Assembly (NCBI GenBank): GCA_035630295.1
Contig: DASQKY010000007.1
Location: forward strand, 1-45,106
Source: Acidimicrobiales bacterium
Lineage (GTDB): Bacteria; Actinomycetota; Acidimicrobiia; Acidimicrobiales; Iamiaceae
Direction of reading: 5' to 3'
Length of the DNA stretch: 45,106 nt
Positions 25,458-33,635 of the stretch are shown here, in pieces. The position numbers and the translations under genes are program-made. Position 1 is the first letter of the stretch; each line of letters begins with the position of its first letter. The notes under the pieces were generated by a model, which saw only the letters and a program-made list of their open reading frames with translations, did not search any database and had not been told where the DNA came from.

Positions 25458-25505
25458 TGCAGACTCCCTGCAACGGGGATCCCGCCGTGCTGCAGCGCTC
25501 CTGCA
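25458..25505. promoter_or_regulatory. Pair of TGCAG-N5-CTGCA operator-like palindromes
   Basis: Two perfect inverted repeats, TGCAGACTCCCTGCA (25458-25472) and TGCAGCGCTCCTGCA (25491-25505), sit 33 bases apart, about three helical turns, between the divergent SnoaL-like gene and the truncated methyltransferase gene. Both are followed by ACG. Such spacing suits two dimers of a TetR, MarR or similar regulator on the same face of DNA. No regulator gene is adjacent. Confidence 0.5.
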
Positions 25506-25554
25506 ACGACCGCATCGCAGGGTGCGCCGAAGACCCCGCACCCGAGGAGCAGCT

Positions 25555-25812
25555 ATGGCCCCGACCACCCCGACCACCCCGACCGCCACGATCACGTCCA
25601 CCGAACCGGACCCTGCCGACATGGAAGCGTTCGTCGGTCGGGTCGCCGGCGACCTGGCGGCGGTGGCCCACGCCGCCACCGTGGTCGTGGGCGACAAGCT
25701 CGGGCTCTACGGCGCACTGGCCACGCGAGAGGTGTGCACCGCAGCCGGCTTCGGGACGGTCCGCCGCGCCGCCGAGACCCCGTTCAACATGGTGCTCGAG
25801 GTCCGCCGCTGA
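25555..25812 (+). pseudogene. Methyltransferase with internal deletion
   Basis: An 85-residue frame with ATG at 25555 and a GAGGAG ribosome-binding site. Residues 22-54 (EAFVGRVAGDLAAVAHAATV, then VVGDKLGLYGALA) match the N-terminal helix of large SAM-dependent methyltransferases of the Rv2258c type. Residues 55-85 (TREVCTAAGFGTVRRAAETP, then FNMVLEVRR) match their extreme C-terminus. The 250-300 residues between, including the SAM-binding motif, are gone, and the joint stays in frame. Family members are usually about 350 residues. It is most likely dead; the remaining frame may still be translated. Confidence 0.7.
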
Positions 25813-25844
25813 CGCCGGACCGTCGTGCCTTCGACGCTGACGCC

Positions 25845-25880
<36 letters not shown>

Positions 25881-26014
25881 TTCTGCCCCGCCACGGCAGG
25901 TGGCCCCGGCACATATGCTCGAGTTGCTGATGACGACGCCAAGGCCGACCACACGGTCCTACCGAGGGTTACTAAATGCGGAGAAGGAACTTCGACCACA
26001 GTACAGCTCGGCAC

Positions 26015-26854
26015 TCAGTCGAAGGCCCGCATGACCAAACAGTGATCGGACTTCGAACCCGTATCAACGGCCACCAATCCTAGCCCACTGCTAGGGTTTC
26101 CCGACTTGTTACCAAAGATGTAATCGATCCCTCGACCACCGCTATTATTTGAGTCACAGCCATACGTGGACTTTATGGTCCAGCGCTTACTGGTGCGGGC
26201 ATTCGTTTCCCAATACTGAGAATAAAAGGTGTCAAGGGCGGTGCGCCACGACCGAGCGTTGTAGTCACCAGCAAGATAAGTGCGTGGCCCGTCACTACCA
26301 TAAGCGCTACCGACCCAGATCGTCTCCGCCAATTGCGTTTCGTTCGCTGACGGTAAGCTGCTGTACGGTGAAAGGTGAGCGGAGCAACCCGTGGAAATCG
26401 AAAATATGAATGCGACCTTCACACACAAGAGAGCCCTGCCAGGAGCGCTATCGGGAGACGTTGAGAACCTCCAAAAGTCTACATCAACGAAGCTCAGATT
26501 CTCGGGGTAGAACACGGCGTTGTAATATTGAGTATCCGAAGTGTTACCGCAATCCGGCCGTGCTGCGCCTCCGTTGTACACCATTGCGTAAGCAGCTTCA
26601 TAATCAGTGTTCGCCGCGATTCTGAGAACCTGAGGTTCGCAGACCTCATTCAGCGTGCCAAACGTCGGGGGCATAAAAGTTAAGTAGTTGGAAAACTCAT
26701 CGGCCTGACTGTTGCGTGACACTCCTTGTGACAGAAATGCTCCATCGATGTTCCACTGGACCACCCCAGCAGCGGACGCTGGCTCGGCCGGAAGGAAGGC
26801 TCCTACAGCGAACGAAGCCAAGGCCACGACGACAAGGGCAAGCTTCTTCGTCAT
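26015..26854 (-). CDS. Secreted endonuclease/exonuclease/phosphatase (DNase I-fold) protein
   Basis: A 279-residue exported protein. Signal peptide: KK near the start, LALVVVALASFAVGAFLPAE, cleavage after ASA (residue about 29). Mature protein begins AGVVQWNIDGAF, where the Asn is the first metal-site residue of the EEP fold. NEVCEPQV carries the Glu, TYLAGDYNARS the catalytic Asp/Asn pair, GIDYIFGNKS the next motif, and SDHCLVMRAF the terminal SDH. So it probably cleaves phosphodiester bonds outside the cell. Base composition is near 50% G+C by eye (28 of 60 in one sampled line), far below its neighbours, which suggests recent transfer. ATG at 26854 follows AGGAG. Confidence 0.8.
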   Translation of the reverse strand: MTKKLALVVVALASFAVGAFLPAEPASAAGVVQWNIDGAFLSQGVSRNSQADEFSNYLTFMPPTFGTLNEVCEPQVLRIAANTDYEAAYAMVYNGGAARPDCGNTSDTQYYNAVFYPENLSFVDVDFWRFSTSPDSAPGRALLCVKVAFIFSISTGCSAHLSPYSSLPSANETQLAETIWVGSAYGSDGPRTYLAGDYNARSWRTALDTFYSQYWETNARTSKRWTIKSTYGCDSNNSGGRGIDYIFGNKSGNPSSGLGLVAVDTGSKSDHCLVMRAFD

Positions 26855-26876
26855 GGTGCGATCTCCTGAACTCGGA

Positions 26877-28055
26877 CTACTTCTCAAGCCGGGGAACGCC
26901 ACCGTCCACGACCAGCACCGAACGTCCGATTCCAGCAATCGGCGTTGAGCCCTCAGGTAACGGAACGGTCTCCGCCTCCGCGCCCAGCCCGCCCTCAAGA
27001 CGAACCAGGTCCTCGGTGCCCATCTGCGGCAACAGCAGGCCATCAGTTGACCGCAACAGCTCCATGAACCGAGAACCCCTCGGGTCCTCACGAGTCGACC
27101 AGCCGCCGTCGGGGCCATCGGGCGAATAGCCAATGATTGCGCCGGCCCGCCCGCCGGTGAGCACAAAGGCCACGACGCCCTGTTCGGGCGCACACGAGAT
27201 CGACGTCGCCCCGGCCACCACCGAGAGCTGCGGGGCATCGTCGTCCGGTTCGCCCCATCTGTTCGCGGCCGGGTCATAGATGCTGACCGCCAGATGCAAG
27301 GTCGCGTCGACCTCGTCGGAAGTGATGGTCGCCTCGCTCTCACCTTCTTCCGGCGCCGCCGGACGCTCGGTTCGATCGTCGATCGCGAGCAATCTTCCCT
27401 GTGCGGCACAACTCCATCCCGGGGCCTCGGCAATCCGTTCCCACTCCCTGCCGCCGTCGGTGCTCACCCAACCCTCGGCTGCACCACCGTCGGCGGCCTC
27501 AACCGTGTAGACGAGCGTGTCGTCCGCAAGGGCATACACCTGTTGGTCTCCCAGGAACCCGGCCGGCGCCGGTGCCTCCGCGGGCAAGGAGAGTTCGGTC
27601 CAGGTCAAGGTGGCCAAATCGAGATGGAGCAGAACCGGCTCGCCAGGTTCACACGCGAGTGAGCCGTCGTCCGCGCCCATCGTCCCGGAGTTGCAGCGCG
27701 TCCCGGCGACGTAGGCCCGGCCATCGCCAGCACTCCCGGCCAGATTGGCAACCGGTCCCCCCGGAACCGGCGCAGGGACCGCCACCGACCCGTCCTCGTG
27801 GACGACCGCGGCCTCGTCGAACACCGAGGCCAACTCATCGGACTCACCTATCTCCAGGCCTCCGACCACCAGGAGCCCGGCGTCCGTCGGCAACAAGAGG
27901 GCACGACTCGCCGGACCCCCCAACACGTCGGCGAGGTAACTCGACTCGCTCACATCGGTCAGCACGGTCACCGACGTCGATTCCACCCGATCCGACTGCG
28001 CACCGCACGCCACTCCAAAACTCGCCAGCACCGCGACCCACGCCATTCCTCTCAT
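26877..28055 (-). CDS. Exported, probably lipoprotein, with beta-propeller-like repeats
   Basis: A 392-residue protein. It starts MRGMAWVAVLASFGVACGAQ, a short signal peptide ending at a cysteine in a weak lipobox (GVAC). The remainder is acidic and beta-rich with recurring blade-like segments such as GWVSTDGGREWERIAEAPGW (BNR/sialidase Asp-box type), SIYDPAANRWGEPDDDAPQL (kelch-like) and WSTREDPRGSRFMELLRST. Likely a surface-attached binding protein with no enzyme motif seen. It lies 22 bases upstream of the secreted nuclease gene on the same strand, so the pair may be one transcript. Confidence 0.6.
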   Translation of the reverse strand: MRGMAWVAVLASFGVACGAQSDRVESTSVTVLTDVSESSYLADVLGGPASRALLLPTDAGLLVVGGLEIGESDELASVFDEAAVVHEDGSVAVPAPVPGGPVANLAGSAGDGRAYVAGTRCNSGTMGADDGSLACEPGEPVLLHLDLATLTWTELSLPAEAPAPAGFLGDQQVYALADDTLVYTVEAADGGAAEGWVSTDGGREWERIAEAPGWSCAAQGRLLAIDDRTERPAAPEEGESEATITSDEVDATLHLAVSIYDPAANRWGEPDDDAPQLSVVAGATSISCAPEQGVVAFVLTGGRAGAIIGYSPDGPDGGWSTREDPRGSRFMELLRSTDGLLLPQMGTEDLVRLEGGLGAEAETVPLPEGSTPIAGIGRSVLVVDGGVPRLEK

Positions 28056-28130
28056 GGCGGAAACCTACAACGCCGCGGCGCTCGGCCAGGGGCAGTGGGG
28101 ACTGCCGCGCGGTGAGGTGACAGTAGTTGA

Positions 28131-28741
28131 TCAGGCGGCGGTTGCCGTCTGTGAGGTCATGATCATCTCGTATTTGATCGGGGTCATGCGGCCAAGGCGG
28201 GCTTGACGTCCACGGCGGTGGTAGGTGCGTTCGATCCAGGTCACGATGGCGAGGCGTAGGTCGTCGCGGGTGGCCCGATAGCGCCGGTCCAAGACGTTGC
28301 GTTGAAGCAGGACGAAGAACGACTCCATGGCAGCGTTGTCGCCGGCGGAGCTGACCTGGCCTATCGAGCCGACCATGCGGTGTCGAGCTAGAGTTCGGTG
28401 GACCTCGCGAGCGCGAAATTAACCGGTTGAGTTCGCCTTGGGCTCCGCGGTCGGAATGGACGATGCAGCCGGCGACGTCATCGCCGCGTCGGGCGACGGC
28501 CATCTCGATGGCGGCGACTACGAGCCGGGCCTTCATCCGCTCATCGATCGCCCACCCGACGATCCGGTTCGAAAAACACGTCCTTGATCGCGCACAAGTA
28601 GACCTTGCCCTCCCGGGTGCGGTGCTCGGTGATGTCGGTGAGCACAACTCGTTGGGGGCGACGGCGGTGAACACTCGGCGGACCAGGTCGTCATGGGACG
28701 GCGTGCCCGGTCTGGAGGAGGCCTTGCGAGCCTTGGGCTTG
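28131..28741 (-). pseudogene. Broken IS3-family transposase (orfB, DDE integrase core)
   Basis: The minus strand reads, across frame changes, the integrase core of an IS3-type transposase: HDDLVRRVFTAVAPNEL, then TDITEHRTREGKVYLCAIKD (first Asp), NRIVGWAIDERMKARLVVAA, GCIVHSDRGAQGE (second Asp), then NAAMESFFVLLQRNVLDRRY (Glu of the DDE triad) and ERTYHRRGRQARLGRMTPIK. At least three frame shifts separate these blocks (near 28655, 28572 and between 28380 and 28440), so no active protein can be made. The upstream orfA and clear terminal inverted repeats were not found. Remnant of an insertion sequence next to the recombinase tail. Confidence 0.8.
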
Positions 28742-28749
28742 CCGAACCC

Positions 28750-29149
28750 AGCGCCTGGCCGACATCGACCAGGCGACCCGCAACCTCGTCTCAGCGATCG
28801 AGGCCGGCACCGACCCGGCCGTGGTCCAGCCCGGCTCGCCGAGCTGAAATCGGAGCAGGAGGCCGCAGCACGGGATCTCATGGGCCCGAAGGCGCCGGAC
28901 ACCATCAGCGCCGAGGACATCGAACGCATCCTCGACGAGCTCGGCGGCCTGGAGCAGATCCTGCACGACGCCGAGCCGCACGAGAAGACCCAGGTCTACG
29001 CGTCCCTCGGCCTCGGGCTCCGCTACCAGCCGGACGAGAACCGGGCGGTGGCGACTGCCGATCTCGGCCGTGTCCTTAGTCGTGTCGGAGGACCGAGTGG
29101 GCCACTACCACCACGAGCAATCCCCAGGTCAGAGGCTCTATCGCTGTAG
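28750..29149 (+). pseudogene. C-terminal remnant of a large serine recombinase (left copy)
   Basis: About 110 residues of the coiled-coil and C-terminal part of a serine integrase: RLADIDQATRNLVSAIEAGT, then after one frameshift near 28830 AELKSEQEAAARDLMGPKAP, ISAEDIERILDELGGLEQIL, EKTQVYASLGLGLRYQPDEN and ATADLGRVLSRVGG. The catalytic N-terminal domain and zinc domain are absent; IS3 sequence abuts it at the left. Past VGG the sequence departs from the right-hand copy at 37864 and runs on to TAG at 29147-29149. Both copies have the same direction. Confidence 0.75.
29067..29091 (+). repeat. Left copy of a 25-bp near-identical repeat (candidate att half-site)
   Basis: The left recombinase tail contains GCCGTGTCCTTAGT, one mismatching base, then GTGTCGGAGG. 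The same 25 bases, with that single mismatch, occur at 37994-38018. The two sequences diverge exactly after GTCGGAGG, which at the right side is the 3' acceptor strand of tRNA-Leu. Confidence 0.5.
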
Positions 29150-29231
29150 CAGTCGCCGAGCACCACTGCCAGCACTTGCGGGATGGCGACGGTCGCCGCC
29201 CCCTGGTCCCGGCCGAGAGACGGGCTCGGGC

Positions 29232-29270
29232 TGACACCCTCCGTCGGTGGGAACTGTCCCACCGGTGTCA
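29232..29270. other. Nested hairpin in the 329-base gap before the first island gene
   Basis: TGACACC (29232-29238) pairs with GGTGTCA (29264-29270), and inside it GGTGGGA (29246-29252) pairs with TCCCACC (29257-29263) around a 4-base loop, with a 7-base bulge on one side only. Apart from this, the gap 29150-29478 shows no gene. It may be a terminator, a structured leader or a recombination site. Confidence 0.5.
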
Positions 29271-29478
29271 CGTTCCATGCCTTCTCCTCCACGAGGCGGC
29301 GGGCTCCGTGCGTCACTCAGCACGATAAGGGTGATGGGACTCGGTCCTCAGACAGCTTTGGGTCAATGCGACGAGGCCGCCGATCCAACTCCCCTGATTC
29401 GCGGAGAGCCACTGACAGGCCGACATTCGTCTACGGAAGTCGGCGGCAGCGCCCAGAAGCGGGTTGGTCGCTCCACCC

Positions 29479-31178
29479 GTGATCGATTGGACTGGCCCGG
29501 TGTCCGAACCGCAGACGCTGATCTCCGGCGTCATCGACATCTCGAACCACCTGTTCTCATTCCGCGACCGCGCCAGCGACCCCGACAGCGAGCTCGCCAC
29601 CGCACTCGGGACGATCCTGGCGGTGGGTCAAGTCCTCGACGGCCGAAGCGGCGGCTTCGAAGCTGCCGTCGCAGCCTGCGATGCGGTCGAGAAGCTACTC
29701 AGCAGCCTGCTCGACGGGGCCGACGGGCTCCGGGCGTTCGCCGCGGTCCGCTCCGTGTCACCCGGCCTGTGGTTCAGGAACATCTACCAGCACGAAGCCG
29801 TGCGCGGCATCGCCGAGCTCGCCATCCACACGTGGTGCGACTTCGACGACGACCCGCCGGCCGCCTATGAGATGCCGGAGTTCAGGGCCGAGGAGCTCGA
29901 CGACGTCGCCGACCTGCTCGCCGCAGCAGAGGCCTACGCCGCGCTCATGGTGGCGCGCCGGCGCGTCGCGAAAGGCCAGCTCGTCACGGTCCTTAGCACC
30001 CACCCGCTCGACCTAGACATCAGCGACAACACCGGCGGGATCGCCGACCTCATCGTCCTGCGCGACGAGCGGACCATCGCGAACTCGAACGTCCTCGCAG
30101 CGTTCTCCGGGATCCTCACGGGCGACGACCACCACCACGACCATCGCGTCGTCGCCGCCGAGTACTGGCCCCTCGAGGAGCTGGCCCCGTTGATCCACCC
30201 GCCGGACGGTGAGGTGAAGCTGGTCCCGTACGGCGACGGGACCGGATTCGGTTCTGGTTCACCGACCCCCGTGCCCTGGTGTTCCGCTCCGGCACCGTGG
30301 CCCACCTCTCCGAGCGCACCGCGCACCTGTCCGCTCTCGATGACGACCTCCTGGAGAAGCACGGCTTCGGGGCTGCCGACCTCGACGCGGTCCTCGAGTG
30401 CCTCTCGAAGCGGATGGCGGCCGACGGGAAGCCCCCGTCCACGTTGGAGCACCACGGCTTCGCCATCATCGACGCACCGACCGACGACGACCTGGCCCAG
30501 GCAGCCGCTAGTGCAGACGAGTCCCTCGGCAGGACCCTCACCGCCGACAGCCTTGACGCAGCGCTCCGGTTTCTCGACGCCGGGATCGACCCGACGCCAC
30601 TCTCGCAGCCACCGCTTCAGCGGCCGCTGCGACGGATGGGTAGCCGCATCCTCTACGACGGCGCCCACCTCCAGACCTCCCCCGCGGCGCTGTGGGGCTC
30701 AGACGTCTCGAAGCCGGTCCAGCAGCGACTCGAGAAGGGCTTCGAGGCACTCGTGCACGCCGAGATCACACCCCTCGGCACCCAACCCTGGAACTCCGGC
30801 AAGCACCTCAAGCGACCCGACGGCACCGAGATCACCGACGTCGACGCCTCCGTCCAGATCGGCAACCTTCTCGTCGCCGTCGACTGCTATGGATCCACCT
30901 GGAACGCGGCGCTCGACGAGGGAACCTTCAACATCACCCGCAATCGGGCCGAGTGGATCATCGGCAAGCTGCGCGAGTGGCGGACCCAGTGGGACGACAT
31001 CGTCACCAATTACGCGGACCTTCTCCCGGAGGGCGTCGCCGAGGTGCTGGCCGTCGTGGTGACTCCTGGGGCGGAGTGGATCGAGTCGCTCGACGCCGAC
31101 CTGTGGCTCGAGCCCACCGTGCCGCGGATCTGCACCGTCGAAGAGCTCATCGGGCACCTCCGCGGCCGCCAACCGTGA
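29479..31178 (+). CDS. Unknown protein with possible PD-(D/E)XK-like segment; frame broken once
   Basis: Two overlapping frames join to one protein of about 566 residues if one base is added near 30235-30250. The first frame ends its sensible part with VKLVPYGDGTGF, and the second takes up at WFTDPRALVFRSGTVAHLSE. I do not recognise the family. Residues near the C-terminus, QPWNSGKHLKRPDGTEITDV then SVQIGNLLVAVDCYG, resemble the strand pair of PD-(D/E)XK nucleases, but VDCY stands where E-x-K is expected. Its TGA overlaps the GTG of the HNH-like gene (GTGA), so the two are coupled. Start may be GTG at 29479 or TTG at 29464. The break is either an error, a mutation or programmed shifting; no slippery heptamer is obvious. 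Confidence 0.55.
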
Positions 31179-32113
31179 GCTGCCTCCGCTGCGGGAAGCC
31201 GCTCGACGGAGCCCCGACCAACAACGAGCACGTCCTCGGCCGATGGCTCGCTCGCCGCACCGACAACACGCAGATGATCATCCGCGACTCGCGCCGCCAG
31301 TACGGAAAGCTGCAGATCCCCGTTCACACCGCCTGCAACTCGGAGATGCGCCGGCTCGAGACCGTCATGACCGCAGCGTTCGATGCCCAGACAACCGAGG
31401 CGCTCCTCGCCGTGCCCGCAGCGGACCTGGGCGCCTGGGCGTGCAAGGCCATGTACGGGCTGGTGGTGATCTCCGGTTCGCCTGAAGGAGTGACGGCCAA
31501 CTCGACCGACGAAGAGGCCGGCGACTTCGTGTTCATCCGGGACCTGCTCATCAAGCTCCGCTCGATGTTCCGAGGGTTCTTCGACGGAGACGTTCCGACC
31601 GACGCCATCGCCGTCCGTGCCTACCGGACCCTTTGGGACCGCCAGGCACGCGACTTCACCTTCTGGTTGACCGACGAGAACGCCGGGACCCTGTTCGTGC
31701 AGCTCGACAGTGTCGCCGTGTTCGTGTCGGTGTTCGACAGCAACTACATCGACGCTCACGACGACCGGTACACACGAGCCGCCGACGCCCTCGAGCTCAA
31801 CCCGCTGCAGATCTACGAGATCTACTGCCGCCACCTAGCGTTCCTCGAAGCACGGAGCACGGTGCGCCTCACCCGGCCCGTCCCCGAAGGCGACACCTTC
31901 GACCTCGTCTGCGAAGGCGTCTCGACACCGGCTCCACCAGACCCGTTCTACTACCGGTACCTGCTCTGGAAGAAGCTCTCCGTCGGCGGAGGGTTCAGCG
32001 AGGACCAGTTCGTTCCGGACACCTGGCTCCTTGATGCGATCGGCAGGCCACGGCACCTCCCGCTCGAAGCAACGCGGCGCGCCCGGAGCAGGCGCCTGCG
32101 CAGGCAGCGGTAG
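31175..32113 (+). CDS. HNH-like endonuclease-domain protein
   Basis: A 312-residue protein with GTG start at 31175. The N-terminus has a zinc-binding HNH-type core: CLRCGKPLDGAPTNNEHVLG at residues 3-22 (CxxC and the first His in EHVLGRWL), and PVHTACNSEM at about residues 49-58 (HxxCN), as in HNH proteins that read 'SxEHVIP...C..CN'. The following about 250 residues are unique and mixed alpha/beta. Coupled to the preceding unknown gene; together they form a two-gene unit in the island. Cleaving DNA or RNA is the family role; the target is unknown and the motif spacing is a variant. Confidence 0.65.
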   Translation: MSCLRCGKPLDGAPTNNEHVLGRWLARRTDNTQMIIRDSRRQYGKLQIPVHTACNSEMRRLETVMTAAFDAQTTEALLAVPAADLGAWACKAMYGLVVISGSPEGVTANSTDEEAGDFVFIRDLLIKLRSMFRGFFDGDVPTDAIAVRAYRTLWDRQARDFTFWLTDENAGTLFVQLDSVAVFVSVFDSNYIDAHDDRYTRAADALELNPLQIYEIYCRHLAFLEARSTVRLTRPVPEGDTFDLVCEGVSTPAPPDPFYYRYLLWKKLSVGGGFSEDQFVPDTWLLDAIGRPRHLPLEATRRARSRRLRRQR

Positions 32114-32458
32114 AGCCGGACACCGGACACCGGACACCCGACGACGCGGCAGTTCGTACGGCTGAGCGTCACGGCGGCGACGAGCCGATTGACGGACTGA
32201 GCGGTCGTCGCCGCCCGTGACGTCCCGATCAGGACTGCTGCGTACGGACAGCGCAGAGGCCCGATGGGTGTCACTGAGCTCGTCGGTCTCGGGGCCGATT
32301 CAGCGTGCTGGCGGTGGCCAACCCCCACTCGCCGCCTTCATAGGCGACAACGGGCCGGCTCTCAGCGGCAAGCATCGGCCCCGGCGCCCGAAACCGTGAT
32401 GGGGGCTGGGAGCGACCGGACCGACGCCTACCGACGAAACCCCGGGACAGATCAGCTC
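32114..32458. other. 345-base convergent gap
   Basis: Between the HNH-like gene and the convergent TIR gene. Apart from three tandem heptamers at its left end I see no gene or RNA. The sequence has island-like composition and contains no convincing ORF in any frame. Confidence 0.5.
32117..32137 (+). repeat. Tandem heptamer CGGACAC x 3
   Basis: Three perfect head-to-tail copies of CGGACAC begin four bases after the TAG of the HNH-like gene. Possibly a slippage repeat, a terminator-associated site or an iteron-like binding site; three copies are too few to decide. Confidence 0.75.
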
Positions 32459-33400
32459 TTAGAACGGCTCCTCGTCCATGGCGTTCTTCGACTGCTCCTC
32501 AGCCGGCTTCGCAGGAGGCCAAGGTCGGCCGCGGGAAATGTAGAACGGGCGCATCTTCTTCGTGGGCAGGGCTCCGCCGTACACCTGATCGTTGCTCCAC
32601 CAGACCCCATCGAGACGCTCGAACTGAGCATCACTGAGATTCCCGAGCGATGCGATCCGGGCGGCCACAGCCTCCGCGTCGTAGTAGTTGCGTGCACGAC
32701 CGAGAGCCTGGAGCAACCTGTCGATGACGACGTCGCCGAGGCCCGACTGCCTCACGACCCACTCGGCGATCTGATCTGCCACGCCACGGGGGGATCCTCC
32801 TTGGAGGCTTGGCCACTGCACATGGCTGGGAAAGCCCACCGGGTCCGCTCCCAGTCGCAGTGCGAAGAACGGAACCCTGCGTCCGAGAGCCCAGCCAACC
32901 TCTTGGTGGCACCATGCGCTCCCCGAGACTTCTTCGTGGATGAGCAGGACGAATGCTTCCATGGTTCGCAGGGCCTGTTCGATCTGCGCCTGCCAGGGCC
33001 GTTCGACCTCCATGGTGTGATGAGCCACGAATCCGTCGATGCCAAGGACCGCGAGGTGATCAGAGACCTCGGACACGAATGCCTTGTGCACCGCCGAGTG
33101 AGAGATGAAGAGCCGGACGTACTCTGGCTTCCATCCTGCGGCCTCGTCGAGCGGGCTGGATGCGTTGGCGAGCACCTCTTCATTCGAGACTCCTGCCGCC
33201 ACGGCGTATAGCTCTATAAGCGACGACTCGTCGGCGACGGCCGCTATCACATCGGTCACCGACCGGCCGTCCCAGCCGTCTTCGACCATCGGCAGGTCGA
33301 ATTCGGCGAAGAGCAGGTTGATCGCGTCCCATTCCCACCTGGGCTCACCCAGCGCCTTGACGATCGCATGGCGAAGTTGGAACCGCTCGGCCCTCGACAT
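32459..33400 (-). CDS. TIR-domain protein with N-terminal effector-associated-like domain
   Basis: A 313-residue protein. Residues about 1-80 form a small helical domain (LRHAIVKALGEPRWEWDAIN, LLFAEFDLP) similar in plan to effector-associated adaptor domains of bacterial conflict proteins. A TIR domain follows at about 92-205: VRLFISHSAVHKAFVSEVSD, then RPWQAQIEQALRTMEAFVLL, then SGSAWCHQEVGWALGRRVPF. The Glu in WCHQE is the position of the NADase glutamate. The C-terminal about 105 residues are unassigned. Bacterial TIR proteins of this kind cleave NAD+ or make cyclic ADP-ribose signals in anti-phage defence. ATG at 33400 or GTG two codons upstream. Divergent from the 794-aa nuclease gene. 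Confidence 0.8.
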   Translation of the reverse strand: MSRAERFQLRHAIVKALGEPRWEWDAINLLFAEFDLPMVEDGWDGRSVTDVIAAVADESSLIELYAVAAGVSNEEVLANASSPLDEAAGWKPEYVRLFISHSAVHKAFVSEVSDHLAVLGIDGFVAHHTMEVERPWQAQIEQALRTMEAFVLLIHEEVSGSAWCHQEVGWALGRRVPFFALRLGADPVGFPSHVQWPSLQGGSPRGVADQIAEWVVRQSGLGDVVIDRLLQALGRARNYYDAEAVAARIASLGNLSDAQFERLDGVWWSNDQVYGGALPTKKMRPFYISRGRPWPPAKPAEEQSKNAMDEEPF

Positions 33401-33635
33401 CGGCACGGCACCAAACTAGGGCCGTCGTGGGACGCGACCTGAACGTTCTGAATGTGCACCGACCCAGGGGAAGATCTCCGATCGAGCGGTCCGCCGCCCC
33501 TGGGGCGACGAACCGCCGACCCTCGCAGGTCACCTGTCGTCGTAGCCGCACCGCGCCAGGACATCCCGAGCCACGGCTCGTCGATGGAACACGCCACGCC
33601 ACGGTCTGACCGACGAGTGCGCTAGCAACTTCCCT

